From: Candidatus Woesearchaeota archaeon
Lineage (GTDB): Archaea > Nanobdellota > Nanobdellia > Woesearchaeales > GW2011-AR9
Assembly: GCA_016181345.1 (NCBI GenBank)
Contig: JACOZM010000028.1
Span: 1 to 6,158 of the forward strand
Reading direction: 5' to 3'
Length of the DNA stretch: 6,158 nt
Shown: positions 1 to 5,688 of the stretch, piece after piece
Numbering within the stretch: the first letter of the stretch is position 1
Layout of the letters: each line of letters begins with the position of its first letter
Position numbers and translations under genes: made by a program
The notes under the pieces: generated by a model
Seen by the model: only the letters and a program-made list of their open reading frames with translations
The model's database searches: none
Told to the model about the DNA's origin: nothing

Positions 1-546
1 ACTTTAGTTTTAAATTTAAGTGCCACTAGTGTTAATTTTCATGGTAATATTAACTGGGGTGCTGCAAATACCTGTTCAGCAACTCAAAATCAAAAATTTA
101 TTGGTGATTGTACTGAAAAAAATCATAATACATCTGCTAATTATAATCCAATGGTCCAAGCATATAAAACGAGCGATTTGGTTGAAATAAATTTTGCCAA
201 TAATCCTGGTGTTTTAGTAAATAAACAGATTAAAGACAAGTGGGAAGATCTAAGTGCAAAACTTTTAGCTTGTGACGTTCCAATAACAGTTTATGACAAC
301 TTTTGCTGTCGGGTTAAAGGGAAAGGCAACTATCTTAGTGAACATGCTTTTGGTTATGCTTTAGATTTTAATAAACCTACTAATTTAGATCATCAAGGAG
401 CTTGTAATCCTGCTGATTGTGATTTATCACCATGTATATTACAAGCAATTAAGGATGCTGGTTTCGAGTGGGGCGGCGCTTGGACTAATCCATGTGATCC
501 ACATCATGTAGAATGGGGTGGAGGCACCAGTGTAGTTGCGAGTTGA
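1..546 (+). CDS. Secreted peptidoglycan peptidase, M15 (VanY/endolysin-like) domain; N-terminal part of a probably frame-split hydrolase, 5' end outside the window
   Basis: The frame is open from base 1 to the TGA at 544-546 (181 codons visible), so the true start lies upstream; the ATG at 151 is internal. An M15-type zinc peptidase domain fills about 178-516. It shows the SxHxxGxAxD motif as SEHAFGYALD (337-366) and the closing signature GFEWGGAW then DPHHVEW (460-516). The expected zinc ligands are the His at 343, the Asp at 364 and the His at 505. M15 enzymes cut D-Ala-D-Ala or L-Ala-D-Glu bonds in peptidoglycan stems; the GF.WGG/DP.H.EW ending resembles the M15C/VanY-like branch. Several cysteines (in TCSA, GDCT, CCR, NPCD) suit an extracytoplasmic protein. 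The frame stops 30 bases after the domain in a GGGTSVVAS tail, overlapping the next frame by 34 bases. I infer that both belong to one protein or one ancestral gene. Which bond is cut cannot be told from sequence. Confidence 0.8.
   Translation, partial: TLVLNLSATSVNFHGNINWGAANTCSATQNQKFIGDCTEKNHNTSANYNPMVQAYKTSDLVEINFANNPGVLVNKQIKDKWEDLSAKLLACDVPITVYDNFCCRVKGKGNYLSEHAFGYALDFNKPTNLDHQGACNPADCDLSPCILQAIKDAGFEWGGAWTNPCDPHHVEWGGGTSVVAS
178..516 (+). repeat. M15 module, copy 1 of a tandem protein-domain duplication
   Basis: This about 113-residue module begins LVEINF and ends DPHHVEW. The copy at 1299-1661 begins LIEVNF and ends DPMHFEW. Between these ends both share an Arg beside Cys (CCR versus WRC), the SxHxxGxAxD motif and a WGG.W segment. 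The two are diverged at DNA level, so this is an old duplication or two separate acquisitions, not a recent repeat. Confidence 0.65.
498..546 (+). other. Probable frame break between the two hydrolase frames
   Basis: Both frames are open only between 498, just after a TGA in the downstream frame, and the TGA at 544-546, so a single-base shift of -1 sense anywhere here would join them. Restoring one base near 541-545 would read on from the TSVVAS tail into LTKYPIDGSS; one more G in the GGGG run at 515-518 would also restore a single frame. I see no X XXY YYZ slippery heptamer in the correct phase. A sequencing or assembly indel, or a real mutation, is therefore more likely than programmed frameshifting. 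Two overlapping, translationally coupled genes are the main alternative. Confidence 0.6.
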
Positions 547-2390
547 CTAAATATCCAATAGATGGTTCTAGTTTGGATAAAGGTAATGAGCAATATAAGT
601 TTGGATGCGTAGATGCAAATAATGCAATTGCTTGTGAGAAATCAACTGGAAGTCCTACTAATAGTGGAAATAGTTTTACAATTGATTCTACTAATTCTAA
701 ATTAAAAGTTGAGTGTGAAAAGAGGTCTACGAGTAGTACTCCTTCTTCAAGTTCATCACCTGGTTCTGATCCATCCAGTCCAACCACTCTCACCCAATCG
801 TACTACCAAAACGGAAAAGAAATTGACGACGTCTGGGTAAAATTAAGGCCAAAGTTAAAAGCTAGAGGATTATCTGGAGAGGCTTCCAGTAACGTCTGGG
901 ATTCAACGACGAAATCCTGGGTTCCTTTTGATAAAGTTTATCCGGCTCAAACAAAGACTCCTTATAAAAGACCAACAACCGATCAAATAAATATCGGAGA
1001 GAGTATTGATAGAATTAGCGAATTGCCTAGCTGGGCTAAAGCTGGACTTAAAGAAGCAGCCAAGAGTGGAAAAGAAGAATTTTTAAAGGCTGTTAAAAGC
1101 TTAGGAGATTTAATATCTGATGCTACTAAGGAAATTTCTGAAGCTGTAGACGAAGAGAGTAATCCATTATTAGACGCTTTGAATTATATCATCTCTATTT
1201 TTGAATCAGAAGAGGATTTGTCTAGAGTTGAAGTTTCTGGAAAAGGTCGATGCTTTAGCTTGGCATTATCTGCTTCAAAAAGTAATGCGGAAAGTAAACT
1301 CATTGAAGTAAATTTCCAAGGACAAAAAGTTAAAGTACATAACATTGTTGCGCCTCTTTTTATAAAAATTAACCACGAGATATCAGCTTCAACAGATACA
1401 GCTATAAAGAGTTATAAGTTTTGGCAAGATACGGCCGGTGGAACATTCAATTGGCGATGTAAATTACATGCTCCTGTTTGTGATATTAATGATAGAAGTC
1501 TGCATAGTTTTGGAATTGCCATAGATATAAACCCTTCCATGAATCCCTATAGTACTAAGGTTAGTAATATTCCTAATGGGGTTATTACTATTTTTGCTAA
1601 TAATGATTTCTCATGGGGAGGAAATTGGGCAACAACACCAGATCCAATGCATTTCGAATGGAATGGGAATAAAGGAGATTTTGATGGAGATGGAAATGTA
1701 GACAATTGCGATCCTAAATACCTTACCCCTGCTAGTGTAGCCTCTACTAGCTCTGCAACAGGAGGAGCTGTAACTGGAACAGGTCCTTTAAGTAAAATTT
1801 ATAATGATAACAAAGCCGCGATTGACAAAGCTGAAAAGGATCACGGTGTTCCTATAGACGTTATCGTTGCTATTATCCGACAAGAAACTAATGGCAAGGT
1901 TCGTGATGTTTCTCCAACAGGAGCAGCTGGGATTATGCAGCTTATTCCCGCTACCTTTATTGATTTAGGAGGTAATGTAGAGTTTATAGGAGTAGATGTT
2001 GATAATGATGCACTAAGAGCTGGTAAATCAACTACAACTGTGGGGGATGCTTACAAAGATTTTATGACAAATGGTAGGCATTGGGGAAGCTGTAAAGGAA
2101 AAGAGGTTTCACCTTGCAATGATTGTCAAAAAGATACTAACTGTGATTACGAAAAGGATCAAAGATTTGATCCAGTCATCAGTATCAATTTAGGAGCTAA
2201 ATACCTTAAAGAGTTATACACCAAAAATAGTAATGACTGGACAGCCGCTTTCAAAAAATATCACGGAGCAACTGGTAAAACTAATGAAGAGAAGAAAGCT
2301 GCTGAAGCTGCAAACACCGCTTACGCCGCCAGTGTAAACAATTACAGACAAAGATTTAGTGAGGAACAAACATCTGGCGGTACAGTATAA
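513..2390 (+). CDS. Peptidoglycan hydrolase with second M15 peptidase domain and C-terminal lytic transglycosylase (SLT) domain
   Basis: The frame gives 625 residues from the ATG at 513, but that start is doubtful: there is no Shine-Dalgarno sequence before it, no signal peptide, and the frame is open back to 498. Layout: Ser/Thr/Pro-rich linker (about 71-95), charged helical segment (about 165-235), M15 domain (about 263-383), an Asp/Gly loop (389-400), then an SLT domain (about 427-610). M15 motifs are SLHSFGIAID (329-338), DFSWGG and DPMHFEW (377-383), with H331, D338 and H380 as likely zinc ligands. SLT motifs are RQETNG with catalytic Glu458, GIMQ (473-476) followed by LIPAT, and KYHG (582-585) in place of the usual YN.G. 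SLT enzymes cleave the MurNAc-GlcNAc bond. Together with the preceding frame this would be a secreted dual-activity wall hydrolase. It could attack bacterial walls if the host is an archaeon, or serve in remodelling if the host is a bacterium. Domain calls are firm; the target is inference. Confidence 0.82.
   Translation: MGWRHQCSCELTKYPIDGSSLDKGNEQYKFGCVDANNAIACEKSTGSPTNSGNSFTIDSTNSKLKVECEKRSTSSTPSSSSSPGSDPSSPTTLTQSYYQNGKEIDDVWVKLRPKLKARGLSGEASSNVWDSTTKSWVPFDKVYPAQTKTPYKRPTTDQINIGESIDRISELPSWAKAGLKEAAKSGKEEFLKAVKSLGDLISDATKEISEAVDEESNPLLDALNYIISIFESEEDLSRVEVSGKGRCFSLALSASKSNAESKLIEVNFQGQKVKVHNIVAPLFIKINHEISASTDTAIKSYKFWQDTAGGTFNWRCKLHAPVCDINDRSLHSFGIAIDINPSMNPYSTKVSNIPNGVITIFANNDFSWGGNWATTPDPMHFEWNGNKGDFDGDGNVDNCDPKYLTPASVASTSSATGGAVTGTGPLSKIYNDNKAAIDKAEKDHGVPIDVIVAIIRQETNGKVRDVSPTGAAGIMQLIPATFIDLGGNVEFIGVDVDNDALRAGKSTTTVGDAYKDFMTNGRHWGSCKGKEVSPCNDCQKDTNCDYEKDQRFDPVISINLGAKYLKELYTKNSNDWTAAFKKYHGATGKTNEEKKAAEAANTAYAASVNNYRQRFSEEQTSGGTV
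1299..1661 (+). repeat. M15 module, copy 2 of a tandem protein-domain duplication
   Basis: This is the partner of the module at 178-516, about 121 residues long. It keeps the full SxHxxGxAxD signature and the DPMHFEW ending. It has a longer insert, including PVCDIND, before the first motif and a different loop after it. Both copies look catalytically intact, so neither is an obvious binding-only relic. Confidence 0.65.
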
Positions 2391-2391
2391 A

Positions 2392-3657
2392 ATGACTCAC
2401 ATCACTGATATCAAAGCTAGGCAAATTCTGGACAGTAGGGGCAATCCGACTGTAGAAGTAACTGTCTTCGTTGGCAATATTACGGGAACTGCTTCCGTTC
2501 CTAGTGGAGCTTCAACTGGAAAACATGAGGCGTTAGAATTACGCGATCATAACAAAGAATATCTCGGCCAAGGCGTAACAAAAGCGATAAAAAATATTGA
2601 AAAAAAAATTAAACCACTTCTTCTCGGAACAGATGTTATGCTCCAAAGAGAAATCGATTCTTTGATGATTGAAAAAGATAAGACAGAAAATAAAAGCAGA
2701 TTAGGTGCCAATGCAATTCTAGGAGTTTCTTTAGCCTGCGCTAAAGTTGCTGCAGAAGTAAAAGGCTTAACACTTTATGAACATCTGAACGAAACATTGC
2801 TGCTCAATAGAAACCCGAAGATGCCGAGATGTTTTTTTAATATAATTAATGGCGGAAAGCACGCCGATAACAAGCTCAGTTTCCAGGAATTTATGATTTC
2901 TCCGAACTTCAGCTCTATCACTAAAAACATTCAAGCGGCTTCAGAAATATATCATCACCTCAAGAAAGATTTGCATGAAAAATATGGTAAAGGTACAACG
3001 AATGTGGGAGATGAAGGCGGTTTTGCTCCCGAAAAATTAAATAACGCAGAAGGAGCTTTAAAGATTCTGATGAAAGCTATTAAAGATGCTAAATACAAAC
3101 CAGGCAGAAATAAAAATCAAATCGGTATAGCTATTGACTGTGCTGCGTCTGAATTCTATAATAAGGGGATGTATAAAATTGATGGGAAAAAATTAAGCAA
3201 AGAAAAATTACTGCACTTTTATATGAAATTAATCAAGAAGTACCCGATAATCTCTTTGGAAGACCCTTTTGAGCAGGAAGATTTTTCCTCATTTGCTCAG
3301 CTTAAACAATGGTCGGACAACCAAAAAAATAAGAACCATAAAATTCAGATCGTCGGCGATGATCTAACAGTTACCAATCGCAAGCGTATCGAAGAAGCCA
3401 TCGAGAAAGACAGCTGCAACTGTCTTCTGCTAAAAGTCAATCAGATCGGCACTTTAACGGAAGCACTAGACGTTGCTCGGTTAGCTTATGAAAATAGGTG
3501 GAAGGTCATGGTTTCTCATCGGAGTGGAGAGACTGAAGATCCTTTTATTGCCGATCTTGCTGTTGCTTTAGGAGATCAATTAAAAGCAGGAGCTCCTTGC
3601 CGAGGAGAAAGAACAGTAAAATATAACCATAATCTCATGAACTTTTCCATAAGCTAA
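2392..3657 (+). CDS. eno: Enolase (2-phosphoglycerate dehydratase)
   Basis: Enolase interconverts 2-phosphoglycerate and phosphoenolpyruvate in glycolysis and gluconeogenesis, in the cytoplasm, using magnesium. The 421-residue product has normal family length. The expected active-site elements are all present: substrate loop SGAST (38-42), H157 in GGKHADN, E166 in QEFM, E208 in GDEGGF, metal ligands D249 (AIDCAAS), E290 (LEDP) and the GDDL aspartates (323-324), the catalytic lysine K348 in KVNQIGT, HRSGE (376-380) and K398 before GAPCRGER. The ATG at 2392 is chosen because MTHITDIKARQILDSRG matches the usual enolase start. An in-frame GTG at 2359 would add 11 unrelated residues and run into the upstream gene. 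It starts one base after the hydrolase TAA, so the two may share a transcript. No strong ribosome binding site is seen. The C-terminus (HNLMNFSIS) departs from the usual acidic end. KYGKGTTNVGDEGG and GAPCRGER look archaeal, by recollection of family members rather than by alignment. Confidence 0.97.
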   Translation: MTHITDIKARQILDSRGNPTVEVTVFVGNITGTASVPSGASTGKHEALELRDHNKEYLGQGVTKAIKNIEKKIKPLLLGTDVMLQREIDSLMIEKDKTENKSRLGANAILGVSLACAKVAAEVKGLTLYEHLNETLLLNRNPKMPRCFFNIINGGKHADNKLSFQEFMISPNFSSITKNIQAASEIYHHLKKDLHEKYGKGTTNVGDEGGFAPEKLNNAEGALKILMKAIKDAKYKPGRNKNQIGIAIDCAASEFYNKGMYKIDGKKLSKEKLLHFYMKLIKKYPIISLEDPFEQEDFSSFAQLKQWSDNQKNKNHKIQIVGDDLTVTNRKRIEEAIEKDSCNCLLLKVNQIGTLTEALDVARLAYENRWKVMVSHRSGETEDPFIADLAVALGDQLKAGAPCRGERTVKYNHNLMNFSIS

Positions 3658-3658
3658 T

Positions 3659-3675
3659 ATGATTTTTCTTTCCCA
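3659..3675 (+). terminator. Possible T-rich transcription end after enolase
   Basis: A T-rich stretch (TTTTTCTTT, 3663-3671) lies directly after the enolase stop, with no clear stem-loop before it. Archaeal RNA polymerase can terminate at T-runs alone, so this could end the hydrolase-enolase transcript. The evidence is only base composition and position. Confidence 0.25.
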
Positions 3676-3687
3676 AAAGTTTTTAAG
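3675..3687 (+). promoter_or_regulatory. Candidate archaeal promoter (BRE/TATA-like) for the RelA/SpoT gene
   Basis: A purine-rich AAAAG (3675-3679) runs directly into TTTTTAAG (3680-3687). Its centre is about 27 bases before the ATG at 3711, the distance expected when transcription begins at or next to the start codon. The bases just before the ATG are pyrimidine-rich with no Shine-Dalgarno sequence, which fits a leaderless mRNA. In such an AT-rich spacer a chance match is possible, and a bacterial promoter is not excluded. Confidence 0.45.
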
Positions 3688-3710
3688 AACATTGTTATTC
3701 TTATCTTCTT

Positions 3711-5591
3711 ATGGACGAGACCTCTTTTGTTGATTTCTGTAGGGGAAGTGGATTCAGTAAGGCCAATCTTGCTAAATTAGAAATTGCTTTAGACATTGCT
3801 AGAGATCATCTTTCTTCGCAAAAAAGGTTAGCAGGAGATTCGTATTTTGACCATATCATCCGTGTAGCCCAAATTCTTGTCGAAAGTAAGGTTGATCCAG
3901 CAACTATTCTTGCCTCAATTGTCCAAGACACTTTACCTTACAATACCGAATCAATGATCAAAGAAAAGCTAGGTGAGGAAGTCTTAAACCTAGCTAGGGG
4001 AGTAGCAGAAATTAAAGCCGTCAAGGCTAAAAGTAAACTATTAGAATCAGAAGCTTTGCGGAGAGTTATTTTGGCTGCTATCAGTGACATCAGGATTATC
4101 GTCATTAAATTAGCTAATAAACTTGACAATCTTCGTCAGCTTGCTTTTTTAGCTAAGGAAGAGCAAGTCCGAGTGGCCAACGAAGTATTAGAATTCTATG
4201 CTCCTTTAGCTTATCGTTTAGGGATGGAAAAAATAAGGACGGAATTGGAAAACACAGCGTTTGCTATCGTCAATCCTAGAAAATATCAAGAGATCATGAA
4301 TTATTTGCATGAATCTCAGGAAAAAAGAGAAAAAAATATTACGGAAGCCCTAGTTGAGATTAAACAAGCCGTTGGTGATATTCCTATCCTTAAAATTAAA
4401 GGCAGGCCTAAACATATTTACAGCATCTTCAGAAAGATGACTAAGCGTGGCGTGCATTTACAGGACCAATTTGACCTATTGGGCGTGAGAATTATTGTTC
4501 CGGAAATTAAGGACTGTTATTCTATCTTGGGAAAACTTCACGAAAATTTCGATCCAATTGAAGGAAAATTAAAAGATTATATTGCTCATCCTAAACCTAA
4601 CTTTTATCGTTCTATCCACACTACCTTAATTCTTCCTCATCAAAAAACGGTAGAAGTTCAAATTCGAACTGAAGAAATGAACGAATTTGCTGAAGAAGGA
4701 GTAGCTGCCCATTGGAAGTATAAGGGTGTTAATTCTAATCAAAAGTTTGAGAAGAAAATGTCCTGGCTGAAGGGAGTTTTAGAATTACAGAAAGAAGATC
4801 AATTTTTAGAAGCTGCTAAAGTAGACGTTTTTGGCGATACAATTTCTTGTTATACTCCAAAAGGAGATTTGAAAGAGCTGCCGGAAGGAGCTAGTATCCT
4901 TGATTTTGCTTATCAAGTTCATGAGCAAGTAGGTAATACTGCAATAGGCGGCCGAGTTAACGGAAAATTTGTTCCTTTAAAGCATAAACTTTCTCGGGGC
5001 GATGTTGTAGAAATCATTACTAATAAAAATCAGCGTCCAAGGATGTCTTGGTTAAAGATAGTAAAGTCAGGAAAAACTCGGCAGAGAATCCGAAAATACT
5101 TACAAGAAAATGAAAAGCTTCCGGCCTTATTCTACCGAAATTTAAAACCTGCTTTTACTGAGGATCAAGGTATTTTAGTAGAATCAGAAGAATTCCCAAA
5201 TGCTGTCTGCCTTTTAGCAAAATGCTGTAAGCCTCTGCCGGGAACAGAAATTGTGGGAATCGCGACGAAGCGAAGGATTATTTCAGTTCATAGTAATACC
5301 TGCCGATCAGCCGTAAAAGAGGAAAGCAGATGGATCAATGTGAATTGGAAAGAAACATTCAACCAGAAAATAAAATTTTATGTCTTAGCGATAGAAAGGT
5401 CAGGATTATTGGCTGATGTATTACATACTATTGCACGAGCTGGGTTTGAAGTAAAAGAAGCTAAGGCTAAAATGGTCAGTCAAGATGTAGAATGCTCTTT
5501 TTTAGTCATTCCTCGAGATTTAGAAAATCTCTTAGAGATGATTTCCAGGATTAGAAAAGTAAAAGGGATCAAGAGTATTTATTTTGAGTAG
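3711..5591 (+). CDS. RelA/SpoT-family (p)ppGpp synthetase with a degenerate hydrolase domain
   Basis: This family transfers pyrophosphate from ATP to GTP or GDP, and often also removes it, to control growth under starvation. The 626-residue protein has the long-form layout: HD hydrolase region (about 25-170), synthetase (about 228-340), TGS (about 371-436), zinc-finger segment with C505, C506, H527 and C531, and ACT (about 553-626). It is somewhat shorter than typical long forms of about 700-750 residues. The synthetase keeps GRPKHIYSI (231-239), K242, D255, Y299, H303 and EVQIRT (315-320). KLKD (286-289) stands where bifunctional enzymes have RxKD. The hydrolase keeps H48 and D73, but the HD pair reads QD (72-73), the following ED is replaced by P76 and Y77, and the later LADR aspartate is N136. 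I infer synthesis without hydrolysis. TGS and ACT suggest ribosome or tRNA sensing. The ATG at 3711 is the first start in frame after the spacer. No separate hydrolase is visible in the window. Confidence 0.93.
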   Translation: MDETSFVDFCRGSGFSKANLAKLEIALDIARDHLSSQKRLAGDSYFDHIIRVAQILVESKVDPATILASIVQDTLPYNTESMIKEKLGEEVLNLARGVAEIKAVKAKSKLLESEALRRVILAAISDIRIIVIKLANKLDNLRQLAFLAKEEQVRVANEVLEFYAPLAYRLGMEKIRTELENTAFAIVNPRKYQEIMNYLHESQEKREKNITEALVEIKQAVGDIPILKIKGRPKHIYSIFRKMTKRGVHLQDQFDLLGVRIIVPEIKDCYSILGKLHENFDPIEGKLKDYIAHPKPNFYRSIHTTLILPHQKTVEVQIRTEEMNEFAEEGVAAHWKYKGVNSNQKFEKKMSWLKGVLELQKEDQFLEAAKVDVFGDTISCYTPKGDLKELPEGASILDFAYQVHEQVGNTAIGGRVNGKFVPLKHKLSRGDVVEIITNKNQRPRMSWLKIVKSGKTRQRIRKYLQENEKLPALFYRNLKPAFTEDQGILVESEEFPNAVCLLAKCCKPLPGTEIVGIATKRRIISVHSNTCRSAVKEESRWINVNWKETFNQKIKFYVLAIERSGLLADVLHTIARAGFEVKEAKAKMVSQDVECSFLVIPRDLENLLEMISRIRKVKGIKSIYFE

Positions 5592-5600
5592 ATATACTCA
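5585..5600 (+). other. Small hairpin overlapping the RelA/SpoT stop codon
   Basis: TGAGTA (5585-5590) pairs perfectly with TACTCA (5595-5600) across a GATA loop, and the stop codon TAG (5589-5591) lies in the left arm. The 8-mer TATACTCA occurs at 5593-5600 and again at 5609-5616, so the left arm could pair with either copy. No T-run follows directly, so this is not a classical terminator. A six-base stem is weak. Confidence 0.3.
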
Positions 5601-5688
5601 GTAAATCTTATACTCACGGGTGAATATTTTAAATAAAAGAAATGAATTCCTTAAATACCGATCTCCAGTTAATCACTTAAGCTTAATC
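5592..5688. other. Convergent intergenic spacer between the RelA/SpoT and GAPDH genes
   Basis: This 97-base spacer separates two converging genes and should hold the 3' ends of both transcripts. It is AT-rich: ATATTTTAAATAAAAG lies at 5624-5639, which read on the minus strand gives T-rich tracts suitable for ending the GAPDH transcript. It also contains the second TATACTCA and a 10-base palindrome TTAAGCTTAA (5677-5686). No open reading frame or RNA gene was recognised in it. Confidence 0.5.

Noticed and set aside
520..545. GGAGG (520-524) as a Shine-Dalgarno sequence for a TTG start at 543 in the second hydrolase frame
   Set aside because: The spacing of about 18 bases is too long, and the resulting protein would still lack a signal peptide.
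511..546. Programmed -1 ribosomal frameshift site
   Set aside because: No in-phase X XXY YYZ heptamer is present; the G-run at 515-518 fits only a weak single-codon slip. The option is left open only as an alternative to an indel.
485..793. Minus-strand open frame of about 100 codons
   Set aside because: It lies wholly opposite the hydrolase frames, has no recognisable domain, and is explained as a shadow of plus-strand coding sequence.
2359..2391. GTG at 2359 as the enolase start
   Set aside because: The 11 extra residues do not resemble enolase and the start would lie inside the hydrolase gene; the ATG at 2392 gives the conserved N-terminus.
3938..4129. Minus-strand open frame of 63 codons
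   Set aside because: It is opposite the well-supported HD region of the RelA/SpoT gene, with no family resemblance and no upstream signals.
5677..5686. Palindrome TTAAGCTTAA as an operator
   Set aside because: A 10-base AT-rich palindrome at the 3' ends of convergent genes is easily due to chance and is in the wrong place for an operator.
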